Counted from the stretch's first letter, positions 35,575 through 45,474 are shown. The stretch is 64,000 bases of DNA from Achromobacter sp. MYb9 (GCF_002975275.1 NZ_PCOQ01000025.1:1-64000); one strand, 5' to 3'. Notes: a model not told the origin generated them from the sequence alone. Made by a program: numbers and translations.

Positions 35575-36273
35575 ATGCCCACTAAACGCGCCAATCCCCC
35601 CTCTGACGCCGCCCCGACAGAACAGCGCAAGGCGGCCTCGACCCACGACGTCATTCGCGATCTGCGCGAACGCATCGCCTCGCAAGCGCTGTTGCCCGGC
35701 ACCCGCGTGCCCGAAGAGGATCTGGCCCAGGCCTACGACATCCCGCGCGCCAAGGCGCGGGAGGTGCTGGCCACGCTGGAAGACCGTTCGCTGGTGGAAC
35801 GCGTGCCCAACAAAGGCGCGGTCGTGGCGCTGGTGGACATGGAAACCACGTATCGCCTCTATCAGGTGCGAGAGGCGTTGGACGGGTTGGCCGTGCGGCT
35901 GGCAATCGCCAATGCGACGCCCGCTGATTGGGCGGCCATGCAGGCCCTGCTGGGCGAACCCTTCGAACAAAGCCTGAAGAACGGCGACATCGAGGCCCAC
36001 GTGGCCACGATTGAACAATTCCGCAATCACGTCAAAGAACTGGCGGGCAACCCCGTGCTTAGCGACATGATCGAACGCATCTACGACCGCACCCGCGTGT
36101 CGATGCGCCGCGTGGCGTTGCTGCCGGGCCGTTCAGAAATGGGAATCAAGCAATATCGCGCCCTGCTGGACGCGATGGTTCGCGGCGACGCCGACGAAGC
36201 CGAGCGCTGCGTGCGCGAATTGAACGCCAGCGCCCGCGAATATATCGAGCGCTACAAGAACTACGTCATCTAA
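35575..36273 (+). CDS. GntR family (FadR subgroup) regulator of the catabolic cluster
   Basis: The 232-aa protein has an N-terminal winged HTH (THDVIRDLRERIASQALLPG, EEDLAQAYDIPRAKAREVLA) and an all-helical FCD effector domain (YRLYQVREALDGLAVRLAIA, then EQFRNHVKELAGN) with a DAMVRGDADEAE C-terminus. FCD regulators bind organic acids and usually repress adjacent catabolic operons. ATG at 35575 has AGGTG upstream; earlier in-frame starts lie within the promoter region. It is divergent from the nine-gene operon. Confidence 0.9.
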   Translation: MPTKRANPPSDAAPTEQRKAASTHDVIRDLRERIASQALLPGTRVPEEDLAQAYDIPRAKAREVLATLEDRSLVERVPNKGAVVALVDMETTYRLYQVREALDGLAVRLAIANATPADWAAMQALLGEPFEQSLKNGDIEAHVATIEQFRNHVKELAGNPVLSDMIERIYDRTRVSMRRVALLPGRSEMGIKQYRALLDAMVRGDADEAERCVRELNASAREYIERYKNYVI

Positions 36274-36343
36274 GCGGCGACGACAGTCCCGGCGGCCGGG
36301 CCCAGCCAGCATTGGCTGACGGCCCGAGCCGCGCCTGTGGGCC

Positions 36344-37219
36344 TCAGGGCGAGGCCGGCGTGTCGTAGTTGTTCAGCCGCACGCCGGACACACCGCCCAC
36401 GCTGGGCGATGGCGCAGGCGCGGACGCGGCCGGCGCAGGCTGCGCCTGGGGCGCTGCCGTCGGGGTGACCGCTTCCGGCGCCGGAGCCGCCTGCGCGCCT
36501 TCGGGGGCCGGGTTTGCCGCCCGGCGCGCACGCTTGGCGTCGTCGGCGCTGGCCACCATCGCAGTCAGTTCGGTCGCCAGAGAGGCCGACTTGCCGTTGC
36601 GCGCCCAGTCAGCCGCGCTCTGGCCTTTCAGGTCGCGCGTCGTCACATCGGCGCCCGATTTCAGCAGCAGGTCCACCATCGCCTTGTTGCCGCCCAGCGC
36701 CGCCATCATCAGCGGCGTCTCGCCGCCTGGCGCCGGGGCGTTGACGATGGCCTTCCTGGACAGCAGCAGGCGCGCCATCTCCATCTGCCCCTTGGAGGCC
36801 GCGTAGTGCAACGGCGTCCATCCCAACCGATTGACCTGGGCCCCGCGTGCAATCAGCTGTTTCGCCCGCTCGGTCTGCCCCGCGATCGCCAGGTACATCA
36901 GCGGCGTTTCGCCCGCCGGATTCTCGGCATTCACGTCGGTGCGCTTGTCGGCCGCGATCACGTCGAACACCTTCCAGGCGCCATCCACCACCGCGCGCAT
37001 CAATGCGGGCTGGCCGTTCTGGTAGCGCACGTTGGGATCGGACCCCTGGGCCAGCAGTTCTTTGATGTCGTTGGGATAGTCGTTGGCGACGTACACCCAC
37101 CAGTCGCCGGCGTTGGCGGCGTGCGCCGCAGGGGTCGCCAATCCGACGGCCAGCGCCAGCAGCGCCCCCCGGCAATGCGACAACAGGACGTGACGAGCGG
37201 TCGAAGCGTGGGCGGTCAT
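36344..37219 (-). CDS. Exported ankyrin-repeat protein
   Basis: The 291-aa protein has a signal peptide (GALLALAVGLATPAAHA) and then about four to five ankyrin repeats, for example GETPLMYLAIAGQTERAKQL, GWTPLHYAASKGQMEMARLL and GETPLMMAALGGNKAMVDLL. The C-terminal third is Ala/Pro-rich (PAPEGAQAAPAPEAVTPTAA) and probably disordered. It is likely periplasmic and binds another protein. ATG at 37219 follows TAGGATAGCC; a GTG six codons earlier is possible. It follows tatD in the mltG operon direction by 38 bases. Confidence 0.85.
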   Translation of the reverse strand: MTAHASTARHVLLSHCRGALLALAVGLATPAAHAANAGDWWVYVANDYPNDIKELLAQGSDPNVRYQNGQPALMRAVVDGAWKVFDVIAADKRTDVNAENPAGETPLMYLAIAGQTERAKQLIARGAQVNRLGWTPLHYAASKGQMEMARLLLSRKAIVNAPAPGGETPLMMAALGGNKAMVDLLLKSGADVTTRDLKGQSAADWARNGKSASLATELTAMVASADDAKRARRAANPAPEGAQAAPAPEAVTPTAAPQAQPAPAASAPAPSPSVGGVSGVRLNNYDTPASP

Positions 37220-37257
37220 GGCTATCCTAGCGTTCACATTAAATAATCGGGTTTGAA

Positions 37258-38028
37258 TTATTTCTTTATCTTATTGAAAAGACGGAAGAAATTTTCGGTT
37301 GAGGCCCGTGCCACCTCGGCCACGGTGATGCCTCGGAGGTCGGCGATCTTCTCTGCCACATGGATCACCTTGGAAGGATCGTTGAGCTTGCCCCGATACG
37401 GCACGGGCGCCAGGTACGGCGAGTCCGTCTCGATCAGCAGGCGGTCCAGCGGCACCTTGGCCGCCACTTCGTGCACCACCTGGGCGTTCTTGAACGTGAC
37501 GATGCCCGACAGCGAAATGTAAAAATTCTGGTCCAGCGCGGCTTGCGCCACTTCCCAGTTCTCGGTGAAGCAGTGCATGACCCCGCCCACCTCCGACGCG
37601 CGCTCTTCTTGCAGCATGCGCACCGTGTCCTCGGCGGACGAACGCGTATGGACGATCAGCGGCAAGCCCGTATCGCGGGCGGCGCGGATGTGGCGACGGA
37701 AGCGTTCGCGCTGCCAGTCCAGCGGCTCAGACAACCGGTAGTAATCCAGCCCGGTCTCGCCGATGGCCACGACCTTCGGATGTTCGGACAACCGGGCCAG
37801 CTCTTCCGGGGTGGGGTCCGGCGTGTCTTCGTAATCGGGATGCACGCCCACCGAGGCCCACAGATTGGGCTGCGGCTCGACCAGCGCCATCAGGCCAGGC
37901 CATTCGGGCATGTTGACGCTGACGACCAGCGCGTGGGTCACCTGGTTGGCGGCCATCCGGTCAAGGATGGCCGGCAGATCAGCGGCCAGTTCCGGAAAAT
38001 TCAAATGACAGTGGGAATCGACGTACAT
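37258..38028 (-). CDS. tatD: TatD family metal-dependent hydrolase
   Basis: The 256-aa protein has the metal-binding N-terminus YVDSHCHLNFPE (His-x-His), ATGETGLDYYR-like AIGETGLDYYRLSEPLDWQR, PLIVHTRSSAEDTVRML and the C-terminal ETDSPYLAPVPYRGK. TatD-type proteins are Mg-dependent DNases. It lies directly downstream of holB, the usual position in this operon, though in many relatives a pilZ gene lies between and here it is absent. It could equally be called YcfH. Confidence 0.92.
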   Translation of the reverse strand: MYVDSHCHLNFPELAADLPAILDRMAANQVTHALVVSVNMPEWPGLMALVEPQPNLWASVGVHPDYEDTPDPTPEELARLSEHPKVVAIGETGLDYYRLSEPLDWQRERFRRHIRAARDTGLPLIVHTRSSAEDTVRMLQEERASEVGGVMHCFTENWEVAQAALDQNFYISLSGIVTFKNAQVVHEVAAKVPLDRLLIETDSPYLAPVPYRGKLNDPSKVIHVAEKIADLRGITVAEVARASTENFFRLFNKIKK

Positions 38029-38098
38029 GTTTTGACTACGAAAAAAGAGCCGCGGCGCCTCGTTCCGTTTCCGGGAGAAACGCCATGGGATCAGGGAC

Positions 38099-39148
38099 TT
38101 ACGCTTGGCAGGATAGCACCACGCGTTGCAGGGTGGCGTGCGCGAAAAGCTTGGCGTTCAGCGGATGGGTGGCCAGGGCGCGCTGCCGCGTCAGCCAGCG
38201 CGCGGCTTCGGCCACGCGTGCCTTGTCCATACGCGCGGCAACCTGGGCAACGCCCGCCGCCAGCGCCGGAAAGTAGCGCACCGGCGCCGCCGCGCTGGCC
38301 AGCATTAGATCGGTATAAACGCGTTGCAACGCATCGATCCATTCACTGGCCGGCACCTTTTCCAGCAATTCGGCCAACGTGCCGACATCAGGCGACTGGC
38401 CCTGCGCAAGCGGGCCGATCAGCTGTGACAACCACGGCGGACATGGTGCGTCGCCCGCCTGCGCCAGGCGCAGCGCGGCCAATGGCGCGCCGCCGGCTGC
38501 CGCCAGCCATTCCTTCGCGGGTTCAACGTTCTGCCCGCGCAGCCATTGCAGCGCGGTATCCGGATCCGGCGCCGGCAGCGGCAAACGCCGGCAGCGCGAC
38601 ACCAGCGTCGGCAACAGGCGGTCCGGGGCGTCGGCCACCAGCAGGAAGACCGTATGCGGAGGCGGCTCTTCCAAGACCTTGAGCAACGCGTTGGACGACA
38701 CCACGTTCAGCGCGTGCGCCGGATACAACAGCGCCACGCGCCACCCGCCCCGGTGCGTCGCGGTGTTGAACCACGACTCCAGTGAACGGATCTGGTCGAT
38801 GCGGATTTCCTTGGACGGCGCACGCTTGGCGGGTCCGGTGGCGGGTTCGGCGTCTTCAGCCGGTTCAGCGGCGTCAGCCCCCTCTTCCACGGCCACGGCT
38901 TCGGGACGGATACGGCGCAAGTCGGGGTGGTTGCCGCTGGCAAACCAGGCACAGGCCGCGCAGTGACCACAAGCCAGGCCGTTCTCGGGCGTCTCGCACA
39001 GCAGGCTTGCGGCCGCGGCGATCGCGAAGTCCAGTTTGCCGATGCCGGCCAGGCCGTGCACCAGCCAGGCATGGGCGAAACGGTCGCGATTGCCCAGCCA
39101 GGATCGCGCCGTGTCCATCTGCCAAGGCAGGAATTGGGGTGCGCTCAT
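38099..39148 (-). CDS. holB: DNA polymerase III subunit delta prime
   Basis: The 349-aa clamp-loader subunit has a degenerate P-loop ([13 protein letters not shown]), the zinc-binding cysteine group ([20 protein letters not shown]) and the SRC-like [13 protein letters not shown] arginine-finger region preceded by [15 protein letters not shown]. It assists loading of the beta clamp. An insert of acidic residues (about 95-118) is longer than in E. coli. It overlaps tmk by four bases. Confidence 0.93.
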   Translation of the reverse strand: MSAPQFLPWQMDTARSWLGNRDRFAHAWLVHGLAGIGKLDFAIAAAASLLCETPENGLACGHCAACAWFASGNHPDLRRIRPEAVAVEEGADAAEPAEDAEPATGPAKRAPSKEIRIDQIRSLESWFNTATHRGGWRVALLYPAHALNVVSSNALLKVLEEPPPHTVFLLVADAPDRLLPTLVSRCRRLPLPAPDPDTALQWLRGQNVEPAKEWLAAAGGAPLAALRLAQAGDAPCPPWLSQLIGPLAQGQSPDVGTLAELLEKVPASEWIDALQRVYTDLMLASAAAPVRYFPALAAGVAQVAARMDKARVAEAARWLTRQRALATHPLNAKLFAHATLQRVVLSCQA

Positions 39149-39768
39149 GCGTCGGCAGCCAGCAGTGCGCGCAGCCCGGCTTCCAGTTCCGTGCGGATCT
39201 GTTCGATGGACTGCGTGGAATCCACGATATGGATGCGGCCGGGGTCGGCCTTCGCGCGGGCATGATAGGCCTCGCGGGTGCGCTCGAAGAACGCCGCGCC
39301 CTCACGTTCGAAACGATCCGGTTCGCGCGCATCGGCCAACCGGGCACGCGCCACATCCAGCGGCACATCGAAGAGCCAGGTGCGGTCGGGCTGGCCCGCC
39401 TGCATCCATGTTTCCAGCACGGCAATGCGCGCAGCGCCCAAGCCGCGCCCGCCGCCCTGGTAGGCGTAGGTGGCGTCGGTATAGCGGTCGCACACGACCC
39501 ACGCGCCGCGCGCCAGCGCCGGTTCGATCACCTGGCGCGCATGCTCGCAGCGGGCCGCGAACATCAGCAGGGTTTCGGTGTCCAGCCCCATGGTGTCGGT
39601 CAACACCAGGGCGCGCAGCTTCTCGCCCAGCGGCGTGCCGCCGGGTTCGCGCGTGGACACCACCTCCACGCCCTGGCCGCGCAAAAAGTCCGCGATCCAG
39701 ACGGTGTGGGTGCTCTTGCCCGCGCCGTCCACGCCCTCAAGCGTAATGAAGCGTCCGCGTGAGGTCAT
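39145..39768 (-). CDS. tmk: Thymidylate kinase
   Basis: The 207-aa enzyme phosphorylates dTMP to dTDP. The P-loop is [16 protein letters not shown], the DRY motif is [19 protein letters not shown], and the substrate segment [15 protein letters not shown] is complete. The gene overlaps mltG upstream and holB downstream by four bases each, so the three are translationally coupled. Confidence 0.96.
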   Translation of the reverse strand: MTSRGRFITLEGVDGAGKSTHTVWIADFLRGQGVEVVSTREPGGTPLGEKLRALVLTDTMGLDTETLLMFAARCEHARQVIEPALARGAWVVCDRYTDATYAYQGGGRGLGAARIAVLETWMQAGQPDRTWLFDVPLDVARARLADAREPDRFEREGAAFFERTREAYHARAKADPGRIHIVDSTQSIEQIRTELEAGLRALLAADA

Positions 39769-40919
39769 TGATCTTGTCCTTGTTCTGTTTCGGAGTGCGT
39801 ATCGGAGTTGGCGTCAGTGGCCTGGCCAGCATCGGCGGGCGCCGCGGCGGGTGCGCCCGCAGGCGCCGGCGCGGCAGCAGGCGCTGGCACCGCCGCCGGA
39901 CGCACGGTCTGGCCCTGGCCCAGGATGTACCGGGAGACATTGCGATTATGTCCCGACAGGTTCTCCGCGAATTCGCTGGTGCCGTTCCCCCGCGACACGA
40001 AGAACAGGTACTTGTGCTGCTCGGGCTGCACCGCGGCCAGCAGCGCCGCCCGGCCCGCCGCCGCGATCGGCGTGGGAGGCAGGCCCGGCCGGGTATAGGT
40101 GTTCCACGGGGTATCGGTTTGCAGGTCGCGCTTGCGGATCCGCCCCTGGTAGTTCTCGCCCATTCCGTAGATGACGGTGGGATCGGTCTGCAGCAACATG
40201 CCGATCTTCAAGCGGTTGGTGAACACGCCGGACACGCGGCGGCGATCGGGGCCGTGGCCCGTTTCCTTTTCGATGATCGACGCCAGCACCAGCGCCTCGT
40301 AAGGGGTAGCCACCGGCAGGTCGGACTGGCGCTTGGCCCAGGTGTCCTGCAGGATGCGCTGCCCTTCCTGATAGGCGCGGCGCAGCAGATCGTAATCGGT
40401 GCTGCCGGGCGTGAAGACATAGGTGTCGGGGAAGAACAGCCCCTCGGGGTGCTTGATGTCCGAGCCCAGCCGTTCCATCAGCGCTTCATCGCTGACGTCG
40501 CCCAAGGTCTGCTTGATATCCGGATTCTCGCGCAGCGCCTGGCGGATCTGGCGGAATGTCCAGCCTTCCAGGAAAGTGATCTGGCGCTGGGTCATGTCGC
40601 CGCGCGCCAGCCGCTCCAGCAACAACAAGGGCGTATCGCCGTTGATGGCCTGGTACCCCCCGGCCTTCATCAGCTTGTCCTGTTCCGTCAGGCGCGCCAT
40701 CCAGACAAAGCCGGGTTCCCACATGGGTACGCCGACCGCATTGAGCGCGCGCGCGACCGTGCGCGGGCTGCTGCCCGGGTCCACTACAAAATCGATCCTG
40801 TCGGCCGGTAACTGCATGGGCCGGTGCATCCAGCTCCATGCGGCGCCCACGGCCGCCGCGGCGGCAATCACGATGAGCAGGAATGACCACAAGACGTAAA
40901 AACGGAGTCGCTTCTTCAT
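39765..40919 (-). CDS. mltG: Endolytic murein transglycosylase MltG (YceG)
   Basis: The 384-aa protein has one N-terminal membrane helix ([20 protein letters not shown]), a LysM-like region, and the YceG catalytic part with the glutamate in [20 protein letters not shown] and [12 protein letters not shown], then [14 protein letters not shown]. It cleaves nascent peptidoglycan strands in the periplasm. A 45-residue Ala/Pro tail ending in polar residues is an extension beyond the family's usual end. ATG at 40919 is the only start that precedes the membrane helix closely. Confidence 0.94.
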   Translation of the reverse strand: MKKRLRFYVLWSFLLIVIAAAAAVGAAWSWMHRPMQLPADRIDFVVDPGSSPRTVARALNAVGVPMWEPGFVWMARLTEQDKLMKAGGYQAINGDTPLLLLERLARGDMTQRQITFLEGWTFRQIRQALRENPDIKQTLGDVSDEALMERLGSDIKHPEGLFFPDTYVFTPGSTDYDLLRRAYQEGQRILQDTWAKRQSDLPVATPYEALVLASIIEKETGHGPDRRRVSGVFTNRLKIGMLLQTDPTVIYGMGENYQGRIRKRDLQTDTPWNTYTRPGLPPTPIAAAGRAALLAAVQPEQHKYLFFVSRGNGTSEFAENLSGHNRNVSRYILGQGQTVRPAAVPAPAAAPAPAGAPAAAPADAGQATDANSDTHSETEQGQDQ

Positions 40920-41073
40920 AAGTCCCAGAAGTTTAATGGATCGGGCGGAACTGTCGCGGCAAAAGTGGGGCCGGGGTGCCCCGCGCTGCCCTGCGGCCAT
41001 CGGGGGCTTGCCCCCTGCCGCAAGGGGAAGACGGCTATCATCTGCACTTTGATGTTGCGATAACACCGCCGCC

Positions 41074-42072
41074 ATGCACGCTTTCTACACTTCGATCCCT
41101 GTCCGCGCGGAAGGTTGCGCGCAATGCGCGCCGCTGGATGATTTTGTCGTCTTCAGCGCTTCCGGCGCCGATGCCCTGCCCTTCCTGCACGGCCAGCTGA
41201 CCCAGGACGTCACCGGTCTGCCCGCCGACGCCGCCCGCCTGGCGGGCTATTGCACCGCCAAGGGCCGCCTGCTGGCCACCCTGGTGATGTGGCGCGCCGC
41301 CCCCGGCGCGGAAGACGGCCCGCATCTGTATGGCCTGGTGCGCCGCGACCTGTCGCAGGCCCTGCTCAAGCGCTTGTCGATGTTCGTGCTGCGGGCCAAG
41401 GTCAAGCTGGCCGCCGCCTCCCTGAACGTTGCAGGTGTCCAGGCATCGCCCGCAGAGGCCGCCGCGCTGGAAGCCGTGACCGGCGCCTTGCCCCGCGCCG
41501 CCTGGCAGCGCGCCGACCTGCCGTCCGGCACCTGGATCGCGGCCCCATCGGCCGACGGCCGCCTGCGCTGGTGGTGGATCGCCTCCGACGAACAGCTGGA
41601 CCAGGCCGCTCCGCTGGCTGCCGCACTCGGCCTGGCGCCCGCGTCACAATGGCAAGTGGCCGACCTGGCCGCCGGCATCCCCTGGATCGCCACGGCCACG
41701 CAAGACGTCTTCATCCCGCAGACCGTCAACCTTGAACTCATTGAAGGCGTGAGCTTCACCAAGGGCTGTTATCCCGGCCAGGAAGTCGTGGCGCGCAGCC
41801 ACTATCGCGGCACCGTCAAACGCCGCATGGCTTACGGCACCGTCGCCGACGCCAGCCTGCAAGCCGCGGCGCTGGCTGGCGTGGACGTGTTCGACGCCAC
41901 CCAGCCTGGCGAACCGATTGGCCGCGTCGTGGATGCCGCCAGTGACGCCGGCGTGGCGTCCGTCCTGTTCGAAACCACGCTGGCCGCCTTGCCCGAAGGC
42001 GATCTGCGCCTGGGCGCGGCGGACGGCCCCCGCATCGCCACGGCGCCCCTGCCGTACTCGATCACGCCTTAA
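41074..42072 (+). CDS. ygfZ: YgfZ/GcvT-type folate-binding Fe-S cluster protein
   Basis: The 332-aa protein has the YgfZ signature KGCYPGQEVVARSHYRG and the N-terminal LPFLHGQLTQDVTGL with YCTAKGRLLATLVMW. It binds folate and helps build or repair certain iron-sulfur enzymes such as MiaB. It is divergent from mltG with 154 bases between them, a stretch that includes a GGGGGC-TT-GCCCCC hairpin at 41002-41015. Confidence 0.92.
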   Translation: MHAFYTSIPVRAEGCAQCAPLDDFVVFSASGADALPFLHGQLTQDVTGLPADAARLAGYCTAKGRLLATLVMWRAAPGAEDGPHLYGLVRRDLSQALLKRLSMFVLRAKVKLAAASLNVAGVQASPAEAAALEAVTGALPRAAWQRADLPSGTWIAAPSADGRLRWWWIASDEQLDQAAPLAAALGLAPASQWQVADLAAGIPWIATATQDVFIPQTVNLELIEGVSFTKGCYPGQEVVARSHYRGTVKRRMAYGTVADASLQAAALAGVDVFDATQPGEPIGRVVDAASDAGVASVLFETTLAALPEGDLRLGAADGPRIATAPLPYSITP

Positions 42073-42097
42073 GACGTTTCTCCGTTCGGCGCCGGCC

Positions 42098-42787
42098 CTA
42101 CACGGCCACGCCGAACAGCGCGCCCACGGCGGCCGTCGCCGCCATCGCCAACGCTCCCAGTACCGTCACGCGCAACGCGGCCGGGCCTTTGGGCGCGCCC
42201 CCGGCGCCAGCCGCCAAGGCGCCAAGCGCGGCCAGGCAGGCCACCGACGTGCCGATCACCCAAGGGATCAAGTGGGGCAAAGGCGCGGTCGCCGCCACCA
42301 CCAGCGGCAATGCGGCGCCCCCCGCGAACGACGCCGCCGAAGCCATCGCGGCTTGCACGGGCTGCGCCCGGTTGTGGATCGAAATGCCCAGTTCGTCACG
42401 CGCGTGCGCGTCCAGCGCGTCATGACGGGTCAACTGGCGCGCCACCTGTCCCGCCAGGTCGCGCGTCAGGCCACGTCCCACATAGATGTCCACCAATTCC
42501 GCCAGCTCTTCTTCCGAGTTGCCTTTCAGCGAACGCTGCTCGAGGCGCAGGTCCGCGGCCTCGGTATCGGCCTGCGACCGCACCGACACGTATTCGCCTG
42601 CCGCCATCGACAGCGCCCCCGCCACCAGGCCGGCCAGGCCCGACGTCAGGATGGCGCCATGCGTGGCCTGCGCCGCCGCCACACCCGTGATCAGGCTGGC
42701 GGTGGAGACAATGCCATCGTTGGCGCCCAGCACAGCGGCGCGCAACCAGTTGCTGCGGAAAATCCGATGATGTTCTTTTGAAGGCAT
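42098..42787 (-). CDS. VIT1/CCC1 family membrane transporter
   Basis: The 229-aa protein has the VIT opening NWLRAAVLGANDGIVSTASL, then AGALSMAAGEYVSVRSQADT and about five membrane helices with a cytoplasmic helical insert (EEELAELVDIYVGRGL). Family members move iron(II) or manganese into storage or out of the cell. ATG at 42787 gives the complete conserved N-terminus. It is convergent with ygfZ; no metal regulator is adjacent. Confidence 0.88.
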   Translation of the reverse strand: MPSKEHHRIFRSNWLRAAVLGANDGIVSTASLITGVAAAQATHGAILTSGLAGLVAGALSMAAGEYVSVRSQADTEAADLRLEQRSLKGNSEEELAELVDIYVGRGLTRDLAGQVARQLTRHDALDAHARDELGISIHNRAQPVQAAMASAASFAGGAALPLVVAATAPLPHLIPWVIGTSVACLAALGALAAGAGGAPKGPAALRVTVLGALAMAATAAVGALFGVAV

Positions 42788-42863
42788 TGCGCGGTACCCA
42801 AACGGCGCGTGACAGGTGCGGCATGCGCCCGGCCGCCAAGGCCGGACGCGCACCGCGCCGCAT

Positions 42864-43301
42864 TCATCGCGGCGTCACGCGTACCGCGGTAAGCAAGCCT
42901 ATCACGCACATCGTGGCCTGCTCGCCTTCGTACGCATGTACTTCGACCTGGCAGATGGACAGGCGCTTGCCCGGCTTCACCACCCGGCCGCTGGCGACAA
43001 AGCGGTCGCCCTTGGCCGGCGCCAGGAAGTTCATCTTGAACTCCGAGGTCAGGACGTCTTCGCCGGGCCCGAATAGCGTGTATGCGGCATAGCCGCCCGC
43101 GCTATCGGCGATCGTCGTCGAAATGCCCGCATGCAGGAAACCGTTCTGCTGGCACAGGTCGGCGCGGTAGGGCAGCACGATGTCCACCCTGCCCGGCTCC
43201 ACCACGTCCAGCCCGGCGCCCAGCAGCCGCATGATGCTTTGCTGGTCGAAACTGGCCTTGACCCGTGCGGCCGGGTCGGACGGCGCGTGATGCCCGGCCA
43301 T
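42864..43301 (-). CDS. PaaI family hotdog thioesterase
   Basis: The 145-aa protein has the PaaI pattern: NGFLHAGISTTIADSAGGYA, with the catalytic Asp/Ser region, and SEFKMNFLAPAKGDRFVASG. It hydrolyses small or aromatic acyl-CoA esters. It directly follows the 3-hydroxyisobutyrate dehydrogenase gene on the same strand, with a one-base gap, so it probably belongs to the valine-type operon and may clear a stalled CoA ester there. Confidence 0.88.
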   Translation of the reverse strand: MAGHHAPSDPAARVKASFDQQSIMRLLGAGLDVVEPGRVDIVLPYRADLCQQNGFLHAGISTTIADSAGGYAAYTLFGPGEDVLTSEFKMNFLAPAKGDRFVASGRVVKPGKRLSICQVEVHAYEGEQATMCVIGLLTAVRVTPR

Positions 43302-43302
43302 G

Positions 43303-44193
43303 TCAGTCCTGCTCGCGCTTGACCAGGTTGACGATGCTGGAGAAATCCAGCTTGCCCGATCCGCCCGAGCTATGCAGCGAATACAGGTTACGCGCCAGTT
43401 CGCCCAACGGGATGGAGGCGCGCGCCGACAGCGCCGCCTCGGCCGCCAGGCCCAGGTCCTTCAGCATCAGGTCCACGCCGAAGCCGCCCGCATAGCCCTT
43501 CGAGGCCGGCGCATGGTCCATGACGCCCGGCCATGGGTTGTAGAGTTCGGTGGCCCAGTTGCGGCCCGAACTCTTGGCAATGATGTCGGACAGGACCTTC
43601 GGGTCCAGGCCGTTGGCCACGCCCAGCGCCAGCGCCTCGGACGTGCCCGCCATCAGGATGCCCAGCAGCATGTTGTTGCAGATCTTGGCCACCTGGCCGG
43701 CGCCTGCGGGGCCTGCGTGGAAGATGTTCTTGCCCATCTTCTCCAGCACAGGGCGCGCGCGCTCCAGTGCGGCGCCCTGCCCGCCGACAATGAACGTCAG
43801 CGTGCCAGCGGCCGCGCCGCCGGTGCCGCCCGACACCGGCGCGTCGATCATGGCGATGCCGCGCACGTCGGCCGCCTGCGCCACCTTGCGCGCCGAATCC
43901 GGCGCGATGGTGCTGCATTCGATGACCAGCGCGCTGGTCGGGATCTTGCCCAGCAGGTCCTCGCCCAGATACAGGCCTTCCACGTGCTTGCTGGCCGGCA
44001 GCATCGAGATCACCACGTCGGCGCCCTTGACCGCTTCGGAGGCGGATGCTGCCGCCTTGGCGCCAGCGTCGGTCAGCAGCTTGACGGCGGCCGGCACCAG
44101 GTCGAACACCGTCAGGCTGTGGCCCGCCTTGACCAGATTCAATGCCATGGGCGCGCCCATGTTGCCCAAACCGATAAACGCGATACTGCTCAT
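43303..44193 (-). CDS. mmsB: 3-Hydroxyisobutyrate dehydrogenase
   Basis: The 296-aa enzyme belongs to the beta-hydroxyacid dehydrogenases: NAD-binding FIGLGNMGAPMALNLVKAGH, the substrate loop DAPVSGGTGGAAAGT and the lysine segment GQVAKICNNMLLGILMAGTS. It oxidises 3-hydroxyisobutyrate to methylmalonate semialdehyde in valine breakdown. Neighbours encode the two preceding steps, supporting this over a tartronate semialdehyde reductase reading. Confidence 0.9.
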   Translation of the reverse strand: MSSIAFIGLGNMGAPMALNLVKAGHSLTVFDLVPAAVKLLTDAGAKAAASASEAVKGADVVISMLPASKHVEGLYLGEDLLGKIPTSALVIECSTIAPDSARKVAQAADVRGIAMIDAPVSGGTGGAAAGTLTFIVGGQGAALERARPVLEKMGKNIFHAGPAGAGQVAKICNNMLLGILMAGTSEALALGVANGLDPKVLSDIIAKSSGRNWATELYNPWPGVMDHAPASKGYAGGFGVDLMLKDLGLAAEAALSARASIPLGELARNLYSLHSSGGSGKLDFSSIVNLVKREQD

Positions 44194-44295
44194 GATGTCT
44201 TGTCTCCTGTTGCTATTGCTGTAGGTATGGATTCATCGTGACCTGCATGACGGAAATCTTGGGTGGCCGGTCCGCAGTGCGTACCGGCCGGCGCG

Positions 44296-45474
44296 TCAAC
44301 GCCCTTCCTGGCCCAGATCGGCCAGGGGATGCGGCTCGCCTTCGGGCCACGGTTCTTCAAAGAACTTCTGCACCCAGGCATCGGTCGCCATGTCCATGAC
44401 AGCCGGATTCCAGCGCGGGTTCTTGTCTTTGTCGACCAGCAAGGCACGGATGCCTTCGGCGAAATCGCCGTGCGCCGTGCAGGCCAGCGCGGCGATGTAT
44501 TCGGTGCGGAACACGTCGTCCAGCGACCGCAGGCGCGTGCGCTGCTGCAAGGCGAACGCCAGGCGCACCGAACCCGGCGAGCCCGCCAGCATCGTCGTCG
44601 CCGCGCGCGCCAGCCAGGGATCGGCGTGGTCTTTCAAGAGCGCCACCTCTTCGTAGATCTCGTCCAGCCGATTGCCGTTGCACAGGTTGTTGATCTGGAA
44701 CGAGTGCTGGCGCAGAGGGCCCGGGTCCAGCGGCGTCTGCGGCTCCAGCGCGGTCAACGCGCGGCGCAGCAGGCCATCATTCAACGAACGCGGCGCCAGC
44801 GACGTTTCCGTCGCGCCCGCGCCCTGGCCGGCCCAGGGTTGCTCTTCCAGCGACGTCAGCAGCTTCGGCCAATCCGCGTGGTTCAAGCGGAAATCCGCCA
44901 GACCCGCGAAGAAGGCGTCAGCGGTGTTCACGTGCGCGCCCGTCAAGGCCAGGAACAGGCCGATGCGGCCCGGCATGCGGTTCAGCAGCCAACTCCCGCC
45001 CACGTCCGGGAACAGGCCGATGGATACTTCCGGCATCGCCAGCCGCGAGGTCTCGCTGACCACGCGATGGCTGGCGCCCATCATCAGGCCGATACCGCCC
45101 CCCATGACGATGCCATGGCCCCAGCACAGCACGGGCTTCGGATAGGTATGGATGCGGTAGTCCAGCCGGTACTCGTGCTCGAAGAAGCGGCGCGCATACG
45201 CGTTGCTCCAGCCGCTCTTGCCCTGATTCTCGCCCATGCTGCGGTACAGGCCGTGCAGGTCGCCGCCCGCGCAGAATGCCTTCTCGCCGGCGCCTTGCAG
45301 CACCACCAGGGCCACGCCCGGATCGCGCGCCCATTCGTCCAGGCGCGCCGCCAGCAAGTCCACCATTTCCAGCGACAGGCCGTTCAGGGTCTGCGGCGCA
45401 TTCAGCGTCGCGATCCCAAACCGCATGCCGTTCGCCGCACTTCTTTCTTCGAACAATACCGGTGCATTCATCAT
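44296..45474 (-). CDS. 3-Hydroxyisobutyryl-CoA hydrolase (enoyl-CoA hydratase/isomerase family)
   Basis: The 392-aa crotonase-fold protein shows AFCAGGDLHGLYRS, GIVMGGGIGLMMGASHRVV and MPEVSIGLFPDVGGSWLLNR, the glutamate/aspartate arrangement of 3-hydroxyisobutyryl-CoA hydrolases, and has their longer C-terminal extension. It frees 3-hydroxyisobutyrate from CoA. ATG at 45474 overlaps the acyl-CoA dehydrogenase stop (ATGA). Confidence 0.9.
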   Translation of the reverse strand: MMNAPVLFEERSAANGMRFGIATLNAPQTLNGLSLEMVDLLAARLDEWARDPGVALVVLQGAGEKAFCAGGDLHGLYRSMGENQGKSGWSNAYARRFFEHEYRLDYRIHTYPKPVLCWGHGIVMGGGIGLMMGASHRVVSETSRLAMPEVSIGLFPDVGGSWLLNRMPGRIGLFLALTGAHVNTADAFFAGLADFRLNHADWPKLLTSLEEQPWAGQGAGATETSLAPRSLNDGLLRRALTALEPQTPLDPGPLRQHSFQINNLCNGNRLDEIYEEVALLKDHADPWLARAATTMLAGSPGSVRLAFALQQRTRLRSLDDVFRTEYIAALACTAHGDFAEGIRALLVDKDKNPRWNPAVMDMATDAWVQKFFEEPWPEGEPHPLADLGQEGR

